From NCBI GenBank assembly GCA_037893245.1, contig JBAIAA010000531.1:1054001-1118000 (forward strand): a stretch of 64,000 bases of DNA. Direction: 5' to 3'. The stretch is from Crossaster papposus. Its lineage: Eukaryota; Echinodermata; Asteroidea; Velatida; Solasteridae. Made by a program: the position numbers and the translations under genes. Shown one piece after another: positions 50,801-57,388 of this stretch (position 1 is the first letter of the stretch; the number at the start of each line of letters is the position of its first letter). The notes beneath the pieces are model-generated. The model was given only the letters and a program-made list of their open reading frames with translations. It searched no databases and had not been told where the DNA came from.

Positions 50801-53800
50801 TGCCCGAATTGGCTTTAAATAGTGATGTGGGGCATTTCACATGATTTTAAATTTTGCCAAAGCAAGCTTCGATTTTATGAAAAATTGAAACAAAAATCTC
50901 ACAAGGTTACAATTCATCTGTCACCAATTTGAATTACTCTTCGTACTGCACAAACCTGAATATATCTTTGTCATCTGATTTGTCAGAGCTACGGAACTTC
51001 TATTTTCGTGGTTCGGCTTGGCCATATAGGCATGGGACGAGTTATTCAATGACGTGAATAACGACCTACCAATCAGACTATGTGAGTTTATTTGGGCATT
51101 GCCTAAAACTGAATGTTTTGTTCACAGTAAGAATCGATGGAGAAAGCGTGGTATTGCTGCTATACCAACCAAGTTCGGTATCTCCTTCAACCAGAACCAC
51201 CGTAATCAGGTATGGATGCAAATTCTCGTTCAAATTTCAGATCCTACTTCTACATCTTATTAATTTTTTGATGGAAACAATTAGTTCATAGTACCTATTA
51301 TGTGCCGAATCGACTTACACGTCACGTGGTACATCACTGTTCCTTGGGCTAAGGATATTATTCATTGGTAAACACTTAAAGAGAACAATAAAAAAGGACA
51401 CCGCTAGTGGGGCTACCCTAACCCTATTGACCCCAACCAAAGCCGCAAAACGATGTCGTTTTGGTTCTCGACCAGTGCCTTATAACTTATTCAATAGTTA
51501 TCAATTTTGTAACATCCGATAGGCCGGTGCGTTGGTGCACATCTACAACGACGGTTCAGTCCTGGTTTCCCACGGAGGTACCGAGATGGGTCAAGGGTTA
51601 CACACCAAGATGATCCAAGTGGCCAGCAGGACGCTCAGGATTCCACAGGAGAAGATTCACGTGAGTGAGACCAGCACGAGCACCGTACCAAACACCTCTA
51701 ACACGGCGGCGAGCTTCAGCTCCGATCTCAACGGGATGGCCGTCAGGGATGCTTGCGAAACTCTCTTGCACCGACTGGAACCGTTCATCCAGGACAACCC
51801 AAAAGGTACCTGGGAGAGCTGGGTCGACGCCGCGTACAAAAGTCGCGTCAGCCTGTCATCCACAGGACTGGGCAAGGCGCGTGACGTGCACTTCAACTGG
51901 GAGACATGTGTGGGGGAACCTTATGCCTACTTCGTATACGGTACTGCCGTCTCTGAAGTGGAGATTGACTGCTTGACTGGGGATCACCAGGTGCTGCGGA
52001 CCGACATCGTCATGGATGTTGGGGATAGTCTCAACCCGGCTATCGATGTGGGACAGGTAATTCTTTAAGCTCAAATTGGTTTCGCTTGCATTATGGTTGA
52101 CGATGAGCAACAGGCAATCACATCAGTATTAAGTGAAGATTATGGTAAAACAAATATATAGTCACATCGAGTATAGAAGGATTATCAATTAATGGTGTTC
52201 AACTTGATTTCTTTCTCTAAACTACTCACTTAGATCGAAGGTGGCTTCATCCAGGGATATGGCCTGTTTGTCATGGAAGACTATCGGGTCAGCCCGTCTG
52301 GTCAGCTGCAGACCGTTGGTCCTGGATTCTACAAGATCCCTGGCTTTGGTGACATTCCGGCAGAGTTCAATATCAGGCTGTTGAGTAGGGCTCCTAACCC
52401 TTTTGCCATCTGCTCATCAAAGGCAAGTTTCATACTTATTGTAGAGCTAACCAACTTAGGGCTCTTGTTACCCTATCTAGCCAGAATGCCGACAAGGGAA
52501 ACTCGGCAGTGGTTTTGTTTTTCACTCTTAGCAAAAAATAAAACAGAATACAATGAAGTAACAAAACTATACACTGTAGGCGTGTAATCGTTCACACCCT
52601 ATCTCGGCATTGGGCCAATCATCTCCTGCTAAATTTAACACCTTTAATTTGGTATTTGTGTACTTTTGTCAAAGTGCTTGTGGCTGAGTTTGACCGAGCC
52701 TTGTCACCTGACCAAGCCTTGTCACCTGACCAAAAGTCGTGGTCTAATTGGTCAAATGTGAAACTTTTAGATTGACTGGCAGGATAAACCCACAGTGTGT
52801 ACCAATCGCTTTCAAATATTATGCAAATCTTAAAAGAAAGTTGGTTGAAACGGAGGGGCGTCTTCTTTCCCGTAGGCTGTTGGAGAACCTCCCTTGTTTC
52901 TCGCAGCTTCCGTCTTCTTTGCCATCAAGGATGCCATCCAGTCAGCCAGGGAGGATGCTGGTATCCCTCAAGCTTTTCGTCTGGACAGTCCAGCCACGGC
53001 GGAGAGAATCCGCATGGCATGTCAAGACCGGTTCACTCAACAGGTATAACTTTTTTGATGAAGAGACAACAGTCAATGGTTTGACCTGGGGCAAACTTCC
53101 TGAAGCTGCTAAGCACAAAAAAAGTCTTGCTCAGTCAAAACTGGTTAGCAGCCAAAACTTCATGTGCTTTTTATGCTGAGCTACAACCAGCTGAGTACCA
53201 ATCACAAACAATACACATCGCCTTAAAATTTGCCAAGCATTTTTTTTGTTTACAGTTTCATGAAATTGGCTCCAGATATTTTGATACAAGGCAGGCGCTT
53301 TTCTATTGTGATGGATGAGAAGATGCCATTTAAGGGTAGAATATACACCATTGATAATTGCTTGAATTATCAAGAATGGGTGGATTTGGGGGGTTGTATT
53401 TTATAGTAAATATCGTTTAACTGACATGTTCAAAGTTTTACAATCATGGATGCAGGAAAAAAAGCAAGAAAAACAACGTTCGTTTTCAACTGGTTGTTCT
53501 TGTTCTTTTTTTCTTTTTGCAATCACTATCTGGAGATAGTGATATTTTTTTATAAAATTTAATTGCCGGAACACATACAGGATATCTAGCGCAATAATTT
53601 TGCTGGATGCCTAGAATCATTATTTACTTTCAAATAAGTAAGGAATTTCTTAATAATTTCAAAGTAAAATTGTTTGATATCTGCGAATGGTGTATCCTTC
53701 ATTTAACCTTATTCTGGGTATTAATTGAGGGACGATTCACTACTGAGTGGCTTTTTCATCAGGTGCTAAACCTAGTGTTACATTTTTTTCTCCACTCAGG

Positions 53801-53853
53801 TTCCTCCATTGCCAGAGTCCGGGACTTTCAAGCCATTCTTCGTGCGTCCCTAG
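26786..53853 (+). CDS. XDH: Xanthine dehydrogenase family gene, 27 exons, 5' exon missing
   Basis: This molybdenum hydroxylase oxidises hypoxanthine and xanthine to urate in purine breakdown, passing electrons through two 2Fe-2S clusters and FAD to NAD+ (family knowledge). Twenty-seven exons join with consistent phases into about 1,300 codons, against 1,333 in human. The start Met and the first ~32-35 residues are not found. In order: 2Fe-2S ligands ([23 protein letters not shown]), FAD domain ([31 protein letters not shown]), and molybdopterin domains ([42 protein letters not shown]), ending FFVRP-stop. RREDDIA and the tyrosine in NEYF are XDH-type NAD-site features, unlike aldehyde oxidase. 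The Glu802 equivalent is Ile (GGFGGKI), as hydrophobic residues occupy that site in aldehyde oxidases, yet the Arg880 equivalent is kept. It may therefore be a divergent paralogue rather than orthodox XDH. All introns are GT-AG except one GC-AG. Confidence 0.93.
27009..27175. repeat. Degenerate ~20-bp tandem repeat with CGACGT
   Basis: TTCACGACGTCGC-type words recur about eight times (GTGACGTCG, TTCGACTTCGCG, CACGACGTCGCG, TACGACATCAC, CACGACGTTGC and so on) in the intron just downstream of the first XDH-like exon. Confidence 0.65.
27786..27894 (+). CDS. XDH: XDH-like exon: fourth cluster I ligand
   Basis: Encodes '[15 protein letters not shown]' through 'TTTRLHPVQ'. NAC carries the Cys73 equivalent. 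The acceptor is CTTGTAG and the donor GTAATG. Confidence 0.92.
27984..28172 (+). CDS. XDH: XDH-like exon: second 2Fe-2S domain
   Basis: Encodes 63 residues starting '[17 protein letters not shown]' and holding '[16 protein letters not shown]'. All four cluster II cysteines are present (Cys113, 116, 148, 150 equivalents). Confidence 0.95.
28798..28872 (+). CDS. XDH: XDH-like exon: Cys-rich linker
   Basis: Encodes '[18 protein letters not shown]' to 'LEKG', matching the cysteine-rich segment between the iron-sulphur and FAD domains. The donor is GTAAGT. Confidence 0.9.
29172..29390. repeat. Dispersed repeat C (copy 1)
   Basis: Intronic. It matches 54417-54610 in direct orientation (AAACCTTTGCTTCG/AAACGTTTGCTTCA, CCGAATCA, GGCTGGAGTTC, GGTAGCCTAA-type words). 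No coding capacity is seen. Confidence 0.55.
29579..29659 (+). CDS. XDH: XDH-like exon: start of linker to FAD domain
   Basis: Encodes '[18 protein letters not shown]' to 'IFPPELM', a conserved XDH segment. The acceptor is TTCTGTAG and the donor GTGAGT. Confidence 0.92.
29826..30368. mobile_element. Inverted-repeat element, 543 bp, intronic
   Basis: The left end AGGCCACGAGAATGAAAGTT and the right end AACTTTCATTCTCGTGGCCT are exact inverted copies, extending to about 33 bp with one or two changes. There is no transposase. It is probably a MITE inside the intron 29660-31742. Confidence 0.85.
31265..31502. repeat. Family B TTAA element, partial
   Basis: The right end GGCGCGAACTGG followed by TTAA (31499-31502) is intact. 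The left end GTTCGCGCC (about 31269) lacks the outermost bases. The sequence beyond 31502 (AATACTGCACGC, AAAACGCCTCAC, GGTAGTCGGATCGG) is shared with 34302-34390. Confidence 0.65.
31743..31887 (+). CDS. XDH: XDH-like exon: FAD domain start
   Basis: Encodes '[20 protein letters not shown]' and 'LVAGNSEVG'; the latter is the FAD-contacting LVVGNTEIG motif of the family. The start was chosen because TPRIQ continues the homology upstream of the other possible AG at 31774. Confidence 0.85.
32897..33064 (+). CDS. XDH: XDH-like exon: FAD domain
   Basis: Encodes '[20 protein letters not shown]' to 'ITQEEP', in phase with both neighbours. The acceptor is TCTGTGCAG and the donor GTAAGG. Confidence 0.92.
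33208..33510. repeat. 303-bp intronic palindrome
   Basis: The arms 33208-33340 and 33361-33510 are inverted copies (AGTTATTTCT/AGAAATAACT, GAGCTAAAACTAC/GTAGTTTTAGCTC) around a 20-nt centre. It is probably a fold-back miniature element. Confidence 0.8.
33737..33960. repeat. SINE/LINE-tail-like repeat with (ATT)n
   Basis: An ATT microsatellite is followed by 'AATGAAACCGAGGATTCCTC', 'CCAAGGCACTGTAAG' and 'GGGTTCTTTTACGTGCGTGT', motifs of a repeat common in marine invertebrates. A related stretch lies at 35020-35125. Confidence 0.5.
34047..34123 (+). CDS. XDH: XDH-like exon: FAD domain
   Basis: Encodes '[20 protein letters not shown]' then 'QIRNVA', matching the LRWFAG.Q segment of XDH. The acceptor is CCAATTACCAG and the donor GTAAGT. 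Confidence 0.93.
34262..34390. repeat. Family B TTAA element end plus shared flank
   Basis: GGCGTGAACTGG-TTAA ends at 34305, and the following ~85 bp duplicates the flank at 31503-31590. The duplication therefore covers element plus flank, not just a fresh insertion. Confidence 0.6.
34598..34694 (+). CDS. XDH: XDH-like exon: FAD-binding loop
   Basis: Encodes '[20 protein letters not shown]' onward. [14 protein letters not shown] is the FAD pyrophosphate-binding signature of the family. The acceptor is CTTTGTTTCAG and the donor GTATTT. Confidence 0.94.
34830..34936 (+). CDS. XDH: XDH-like exon: FAD domain
   Basis: Encodes '[20 protein letters not shown]' and '[11 protein letters not shown]', ending in phase 0 at GTAAAA. 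Confidence 0.93.
35130..38961. repeat. 3.8-kb minisatellite, 25-bp unit, ~150 copies
   Basis: The unit contains CGCCACGCCAACCTAA followed by AC4-5AAC or TC4-5AAC. It lies in the intron 34937-39892. Variants (TCGCC, CACGTC, GGCCACG, CCGACC, CCCAATC) are interspersed in a long-range pattern. Marker variants such as ACCTCCACGCC and CGCCATGCC recur about 2.28-2.30 kb apart (35.24 versus 37.54 kb; 35.42 versus 37.70 kb), so a higher-order unit has duplicated. The 3' third (about 38560-38955) is the most uniform. Strand bias is extreme: the minus strand is G-rich, with GGGGG and GG runs. Confidence 0.97.
38962..39892. other. Rest of the minisatellite intron, no gene
   Basis: Unique-looking AT-rich sequence with two G/C runs (39010-39030 and 39715-39735). 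A minus-strand open frame of 164 codons at 39295-39789 has no recognisable similarity. Confidence 0.45.
39893..40077 (+). CDS. XDH: XDH-like exon: NAD/FAD site, RREDDIA
   Basis: Encodes '[20 protein letters not shown]' onward to 'NIIGR'. The NEYF tyrosine and RREDDIA are the dehydrogenase-type NAD-site residues that aldehyde oxidases lack. It ends in phase 2. Confidence 0.95.
40374..40454. repeat. Family A TTAA element, one end
   Basis: The sequence TTCATGATAATTCAAGCAAT, then ACCAATGGTGTATCCTACCT and TTAA (40451-40454), matches one end of the family A elements. The other end is missing. Confidence 0.65.
40665..40830 (+). CDS. XDH: XDH-like exon: end of FAD domain
   Basis: Encodes '[20 protein letters not shown]' and '[20 protein letters not shown]', matching the [16 protein letters not shown] block. 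Confidence 0.94.
41403..41495 (+). CDS. XDH: XDH-like exon: linker before Mo domain
   Basis: Encodes '[20 protein letters not shown]' and 'ARGVQMYQ', a poorly conserved linker that joins in frame to EVP.GQ. Confidence 0.85.
41730..41847 (+). CDS. XDH: XDH-like exon: start of Mo-cofactor domain
   Basis: Encodes '[20 protein letters not shown]' and '[15 protein letters not shown]'. VGRP and ATGEA.Y.DD are the opening motifs of the molybdopterin domain. Confidence 0.94.
42269..42320 (+). CDS. XDH: XDH-like exon, 52 nt
   Basis: Encodes '[17 protein letters not shown]'. It is the shortest internal exon, with phase 2 before GTAAGT, and matches LSLRLVTS.RAHA.I of the family. Confidence 0.9.
42418..42505. 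repeat. 19-bp tandem repeat, ~4 copies
   Basis: The unit is AGAAGCTCGTTCCAAAACC in an intron. Confidence 0.9.
43013..43140. repeat. Family B TTAA element, left part
   Basis: TTAA-CCAGTTCGCC at 43013-43025 is followed by ATGACGTATATAAACGCAAAG as in the 31.3-kb copy, then a local expansion of ACGCAAAGTT. The right end is not found. Confidence 0.6.
43196..43412. repeat. Dispersed repeat D (copy 1), reaching a splice acceptor
   Basis: It matches 53140-53297 in words and order (CATGTGCTTTT, CCAGTCACAAACAATA, GTGAAATTGGC-CCAGAT, TTGATAC). The match covers the acceptor CCCCAG|ATCCATTGATACC of the exon at 43393. Confidence 0.6.
43393..43522 (+). CDS. XDH: XDH-like exon: Mo domain
   Basis: Encodes '[20 protein letters not shown]' and 'DVPGSNESG', ending 'LLFAEKE'. 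It matches the DDVPGSN...VFA segment. The acceptor side overlaps dispersed repeat D. Confidence 0.92.
43801..44162. mobile_element. Family A TTAA-flanked miniature element, 362 bp
   Basis: Inverted ends AGGTAGGATTATACCATTG and CAAATGGTGTATCCTACCT are bounded on both sides by TTAA (43797-43800, 44163-44166). TTAA target duplication is the piggyBac-superfamily hallmark. It is non-coding. Confidence 0.8.
44517..44636 (+). CDS. XDH: XDH-like exon: Mo domain
   Basis: Encodes '[20 protein letters not shown]' to '[11 protein letters not shown]', matching V.CVGH.IGA..ADT...AQRAA. Phase 0 on both sides. Confidence 0.94.
44797..45015 (+). CDS. XDH: XDH-like exon: GQEHFYLE Mo-site motif
   Basis: Encodes '[20 protein letters not shown]' and '[20 protein letters not shown]', with the Gln767-equivalent glutamine near molybdenum. 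It ends '[10 protein letters not shown]'. Confidence 0.95.
45039..45440. repeat. ~103-bp tandem repeat, 4 copies, with acceptor-like motifs
   Basis: GCTACCAAAGATGCCGTGCG-type words start at 45058, 45161, 45264 and 45368. Every unit holds a pyrimidine tract ending in ACAG (TTTCTTTGACAG, TTTCTTTCACAG, TTTTTTTACAG, CTTCTTTAACAG), and the first three carry GTACGTACG. It lies 24 bp downstream of an XDH-like exon. Confidence 0.9.
46560..46704. repeat. Family B TTAA element, right part
   Basis: It shares 'GCAGCGAGCAAGGCC', 'ATGCGTGGGTGTGCT' and 'CATCGGCCTGAACCCGCCTC' with 31340-31430. It ends in GCGAACTGG-TTAA at 46701-46704. Confidence 0.7.
46950..47083 (+). CDS. XDH: XDH-like exon: GGGFGGK-I substitution
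   Basis: Encodes '[20 protein letters not shown]' and '[19 protein letters not shown]'. In bovine XDH the residue after GGK is catalytic Glu802; here the codon is ATA (Ile). Reading frame and splice phases are unambiguous. Confidence 0.95.
47276..47450 (+). CDS. XDH: XDH-like exon: Mo domain
   Basis: Encodes '[20 protein letters not shown]' and '[11 protein letters not shown]', matching RPVR.MLDR.EDM..TGGRHP. The acceptor is TTTCTCTTCAG. Confidence 0.95.
48309..48506. mobile_element. Family A TTAA-flanked element, deleted, reverse orientation
   Basis: The ends CGGTAGGATACACCATTTGC and TGTGTATCCTACCT are bounded by TTAA at 48305-48308 and 48507-48510. It is 198 bp, with the middle lost relative to the 362-bp copy. 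Confidence 0.75.
48795..48986 (+). CDS. XDH: XDH-like exon: substrate-pocket Arg and Phe
   Basis: Encodes '[20 protein letters not shown]' and '[18 protein letters not shown]'. ER holds the Arg880 equivalent. FRGF holds the Arg912 and Phe914 equivalents. The usual A before FRGF is G, and GG after it is GS. Confidence 0.95.
49080..49160. repeat. (AAT)n with GCATTTATA repeat tail
   Basis: An AAT microsatellite is followed by CAGGCATTTATACTGCGCTT, a widespread repeat tail in marine invertebrate genomes. Confidence 0.5.
49299..49524. mobile_element. Family B TTAA-flanked miniature element, 226 bp
   Basis: This is the best copy of the family. The ends CCAGTTTGCGC and GCGCGAACTGG are inverted, with TTAA on both sides (49295-49298, 49525-49528). 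This fits piggyBac-type target duplication. It lies in the minus orientation relative to the 31.3 and 46.6 kb copies. It is non-coding. Confidence 0.8.
49812..50431 (-). mobile_element. Helitron-like non-autonomous element, 620 bp
   Basis: On the minus strand it starts TCTATATAATAATACGC after an A, runs through a CTGT microsatellite and GC-rich body, and ends GGGTGACCGCCTAG before a T. A 5' TC, a 3' CTRR and A/T insertion flanks are Helitron features. The 3' hairpin is weak, so the call is tentative. It ends 24 bp before an XDH-like exon. Confidence 0.45.
50456..50601 (+). CDS. XDH: XDH-like exon: Mo domain
   Basis: Encodes '[20 protein letters not shown]' and 'RCWEECL', matching the N.Y.EGD.TH..Q....RCWEEC block. 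Phase 2 at its end. Confidence 0.94.
51128..51209 (+). CDS. XDH: XDH-like exon: KFGISF
   Basis: Encodes '[20 protein letters not shown]' then 'FNQNHRNQ'. The second Phe of FGISF corresponds to Phe1009, which with Phe914 sandwiches the substrate. Confidence 0.95.
51523..52056 (+). CDS. XDH: XDH-like exon: largest, GGTEMGQG and DVG motifs
   Basis: A 178-codon exon with '[20 protein letters not shown]', '[18 protein letters not shown]', '[20 protein letters not shown]' and '[20 protein letters not shown]'. These are the molybdopterin-binding and dimer-face motifs. GC content is clearly higher than in the introns. Confidence 0.97.
52234..52422 (+). CDS. XDH: XDH-like exon with a GC donor
   Basis: Encodes '[20 protein letters not shown]' and '[18 protein letters not shown]', ending 'CSSK'. 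The junction to AVGEPP requires splicing at AAG|GCAAGT, a GC-AG intron with an otherwise strong donor. Confidence 0.94.
52876..53043 (+). CDS. XDH: XDH-like exon: catalytic Glu (AVGEPP)
   Basis: Encodes '[20 protein letters not shown]' to 'CQDRFTQQ'. The Glu of GEPP is the Glu1261 equivalent, the general base of the family. It is conserved. Confidence 0.96.
53140..53297. repeat. Dispersed repeat D (copy 2)
   Basis: Intronic copy of 43196-43412. Here the CCAGAT acceptor-like word is followed by ATTTTGATAC and no exon. Confidence 0.6.
53334..53702. mobile_element. Family A TTAA-flanked miniature element, 369 bp
   Basis: Same family and orientation as 43801-44162 (TAGAATATACACCATTGATA left, GCGAATGGTGTATCC right), with TTAA at 53330-53333 and 53703-53706. 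Both full copies follow copies of repeat D. Confidence 0.75.
53800..53853 (+). CDS. XDH: XDH-like terminal exon
   Basis: Encodes '[17 protein letters not shown]' and the TAG stop at 53851-53853, ending like the KPW.VR. tail of XDH. The acceptor is TTCTCCACTCAG. No perfect AATAAA signal was seen in the next few hundred bases. Confidence 0.93.
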   Translation, partial: VPPLPESGTFKPFFVRP

Positions 53854-55230
53854 ATACCGCAGACAACAGCGGATGGCCAAAAAAAGAGTGTTGTGTGCTG
53901 CCCTGAACCTGGAAATTTGATCTTGAGAAAGTCTTTATCAAATCCGTCATCCGATAAAATTTAAAGCACCTTCCGGTAACTTTCAGAATAACAAAAACAA
54001 ATTGCACAAATCTTGAAGGCATGTTGAAACATTGGTAAACTACACTATTAAGAATCATTATCCCCCCAATTTTTTTGGGGAAGAAAATAATATTTGAATG
54101 TTTTTAAAGTGTTCACAAGAAGCAAATGATCTTATGCCTTAATTTACATAAGTTGGTTTTTTTCGGCAGATTTTTTTGTTTGACCACTTTTTTGTGTAAC
54201 CTTACAGTTTTCTGTTTTCTTAAGAAATGTACTAATTTTTGTCGAATTTAAGTAAGACCGAAAGTCATAACTGATTTTGAAGAGAATAGTCATCGAAATT
54301 TTGCATGGCATATCAAAAGAGAGATCACACATTATTAATAAGTAAATATCAATTTCTACACTGTGCATGTGCACTGAAGTTGCACGTGCATTGAAGTTAA
54401 AGTTCGAATGACTAAAGGTGGTTTCCAAAACGTTTGCTTCATCTTTGGCTTCGGCTATACTGACTTCCGAATCATTGAGAAGCAAATAGAAATGGAAGCA
54501 AATGGAAATATTTGTTGGTTCATATCAATCGATTGAATGTTTCTGAAGCACAACAAGCATTATATTGTGGCTGGAGTTCCCTTAGTTGGTAGCCTAAAAC
54601 TAAAAGCACCTAATTACCTCTTATGAGAGACGACAACGAAGCCAGTCTAACTACTGTCATGTCAAGGACCCTGACAAAATGGTGCTAAACGTCGCAGCAC
54701 ATCGGCTAAGCAATTGTTGAATACTTGTCTGTTTATTGACTCTTAGTCCAATGATAGTAATGGTATAGTTTAACACCTTTTCATAAACGATACATTATTG
54801 TTGTACAATAGGGACAAACGTGACAAAATCGTGAAGTGATGACATGGACAAACTATACAATGAACCTAAAAATGAACATGGCACAATTTTCGTTTTTCTG
54901 TCATTTTTGTTGGTGGTTGGTTTCTTTTGCGCTATTATATAGTAAATTCTATATTAATACATTCTACGGTGTCTGTCTGTCGCGGAAGGGAGCGATTACA
55001 GGTCATGGAATGTAAATAGTACAAAAACGCAACGATTAATCAGGAGACTTGATTAATTATTTGATTTACCTCCGTGGCTGTTTCTATATCCATATCTATA
55101 TCATAGCTTATATATAGCTTTTTTGGCCAATTTTATAATATTTTGTTTAATAGTATAATATTACAACATTTTTTCTTGAAATGCACACCGAAACAAATCA
55201 CTATCACCCATAACTAGTGATGATGAATAT
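53854..55230. other. 3' flank of the XDH-like gene, no further gene
   Basis: The 3' UTR must lie at its start. 54417-54610 is dispersed repeat C (copy 2). The rest is AT-rich with no recognised structure. Confidence 0.5.
54417..54610. repeat. Dispersed repeat C (copy 2)
   Basis: Matches 29172-29390. It lies in the 3' flank of the XDH-like gene. Confidence 0.55.
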
Positions 55231-55460
55231 GGAAAAATTTAACACCAATCGGCCTTCGACCCGAGAGGTTCGTAAATTGCTCCCCTCTCTCGAGACGGGG
55301 GACACCCAGCCACCATGAGTGGGGCGGATACTAAGCGTCGACTGGCCACGCCACGGCGGATTCCCCCTGCTGAGAGCGACCCAGACGATCGCGGTGGAGC
55401 CGCGTTATGCCGAGCCTTTGCAATTGCCGCACGCGACGTGCGGGTGGGTGAATCCACATT

Positions 55461-55777
55461 CATGAATTATTCAGTAGTTGCATTGATCACTGTACAACAC
55501 TTAGGTTCTAGGTTTCTTTTTCCCTTAAATTAAAAATACTCCAAAGATATCAATTTGACTAGAAAAACCGAAGTGACCTACAGCAGGATTCGAACCAGGG
55601 ATCTTTGATTCATAGCACATCCCACTATCCACTACACTACGTATAGCAGCTGGACAACAGCTGTTCTTTAAAGCGATTTAATGTAACTAGTTAACTATAA
55701 CAACAACAATGCTGTGACGTCATGTTTTATTCTGATGAATAATCATAACTTCTCATCCAAACTACTGAATAATTCAT
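55461..55777 (-). repeat. tRNA-derived SINE-like unit between inverted repeats
   Basis: On the minus strand TAGTGTAGTGG (A-box-like, complement of 55629-55639) precedes GGTTCGAATCC (perfect B-box, complement of 55586-55596) at tRNA spacing. The T-stem pairs poorly, so it is not a working tRNA. Inverted words CATGAATTATTCAGTAGTT (55461-55479) and AACTACTGAATAATTCAT (55760-55777) bracket it. Confidence 0.6.
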
Positions 55778-55895
55778 AAATCTTGACTCGCCCACCTACG
55801 GAAAAAAATTCGTCTGCCGGGCCCAGGGGTTAACATTTGTCGCTTTCCGCCTGACACCTCTCTTCGCACTCTTCTTGTGCCGCGGGACGGGGAGC

Positions 55896-55970
55896 CACCG
55901 GCCGGCGATCCACCGGCCGGCGATCCACCGGCCGGCGATCCACCGGCCGGCGATCCACCGGCCGGCGATC
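55896..55970. repeat. 15-bp GC-rich tandem repeat, 5 copies
   Basis: The unit is CCACCGGCCGGCGAT. It lies in a CpG-dense segment (55830-56100) that yields open frames such as PAGGS repeats with no other support. Confidence 0.95.
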
Positions 55971-56204
55971 TCACCCCAGGGACCGGCGTTGGGCCTCTCC
56001 GCCTTAGCGATTTCTATGTCCCTCCATTCGCTACCGAGCCTCAGATTTCCGGGGCCCTGGCCGTCTCCGCACAGGGCACTGGCACGGACTGACCGTGGCC
56101 GGGCCTCGACTTTTTTAAACGTATTCACTAACGAGCTATTACATATAGAATTATGCTGGAGAGCACTTATAATTATAATGATATAATTACAATGTATTAA
56201 AACC

Positions 56205-56285
56205 ACGCAACTGAGCGAGACATTGCTGTACTGCAGTGGATAATGCACAGGATTATCTGGAGGCGCGAAATCGAATCCCATCATG
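56205..56285 (+). repeat. Degenerate tRNA-like sequence
   Basis: TGTACTGCAGTGGATAATGC resembles an A-box region and AAATCGAATCCC a weak B-box. It is probably a decayed tRNA-derived SINE head. Confidence 0.35.
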
Positions 56286-56303
56286 AAAACCCATTTAATT
56301 TTT

Positions 56304-56571
56304 AGCTGTTTCGGTTTTTCACCGAAACAGCTATTGTTTTCGTTAAAGTTTTTTTTTTTTTTTTTTAGCTGTTTCGGTTTTTCACCGAAACAGCTTTTGT
56401 AATCGTTAAAGTTTTTTTAGCTGTTTCGGTTTTTCACCGAAACAGCTTTTGTTTTCGTTAAAGTTTTTTTAGCTGTTTCGGTTTTTCACCGAAACAGCTT
56501 TTGTTTTCGTTCTGGTTTTTTTTTTTTTAGCTGTTTCGGTTTTTCACCGAAACAGCTATTGTTTTCGTTAA

Positions 56572-56612
<41 letters not shown>

Positions 56613-56653
56613 CTGTTTCGGTTTTTCACCGAAACAGCTATTGTTTTCGTTCT

Positions 56654-56695
<42 letters not shown>

Positions 56696-57388
56696 CTTTT
56701 GTTCTCCATAGGATTTGTACACGTTTGTTCAGACAATACACTTTGACACTTTGGTAAATCCGATAGACTTGAGACTTGGCATACACTTAGACAACCACCC
56801 AAGGACGGTCCTAGAAGAAATTCGTCGCGATTACGTCATTCAAGGTCACGTGACTTAGCGTTAAAGGTGAAATTTTCCCCATAGGTTTTGTACACGTTTT
56901 TCTTCAGACTATTGAATTTGACCCTTTGGTCAATCCGACCGACTTGAAACTTGCCATACACTCAGAACACCACCACCAGATGTTTCTGAAAGAAATTCAG
57001 CACGATTGCGTCATTCAAGGTCACGTGACGTCAAGTTAAAGGTTTAATTTGTCCCCCATAGGTTTTGTACACGTTTTTCTTTAGACTCTTGACTTTGACA
57101 CTTAGTAAATCCGATAGACTTGAGACTTGGCACACACATAGACCACCATCCACAGACGGTCGTAGGAGAAATTTGGCACGATTACGTCATTCAAGGTTAC
57201 GGGGTGTCACGTTAAAGGTTCAATTTTCCCCCATAGGTTTTGTACACGTTTTTCTTTAGACTATTGACTTTGACACTTTAGTAAATCTGATCGACTTGAG
57301 ACTTGGCACACACAAAAGATTACCACATATTGAAAGTAATTTTAGACACTCGAAACAGCTCTGTGTTTGTCCACAAACACATGTCTAG
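56304..57388 (+). mobile_element. Helentron-associated-type composite element 1
   Basis: It begins with six tandem copies of a 29-bp hairpin (arms AGCTGTTTCGG and CCGAAACAGCT, loop TTTTTCA) at 56304, 56367, 56419, 56471, 56529 and 56611, separated by T-rich spacers. A long poly-T follows, then four ~175-bp core units (TTTGTACACG words at 56715, 56887, 57063, 57238). It ends with CGAAACAGCT, a hairpin (TGTGTTTG TCCA CAAACACA) and CTAG at 57385-57388. Subterminal inverted repeats plus a 3' hairpin and CTAG are Helitron/Helentron-type ends (family knowledge). Confidence 0.7.

Noticed and set aside
26786-53853. Calling the gene aldehyde oxidase
   Set aside because: Despite Ile at the Glu802 position, RREDDIA, the NEYF tyrosine, the Arg880 equivalent and overall motif spelling are XDH-like.
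55556-55650. A functional tRNA gene
   Set aside because: A- and B-boxes are present but the T-stem and acceptor stem do not pair; it is better explained as a SINE head.
55774-56284. Open frames with PAGGS or RWIAG repeats
   Set aside because: They are products of a 15-bp GC-rich tandem repeat.
56568-56786. Lysine-rich minus-strand frames in the array (also at 58130 and 60765)
   Set aside because: They are translations of poly-T tracts.
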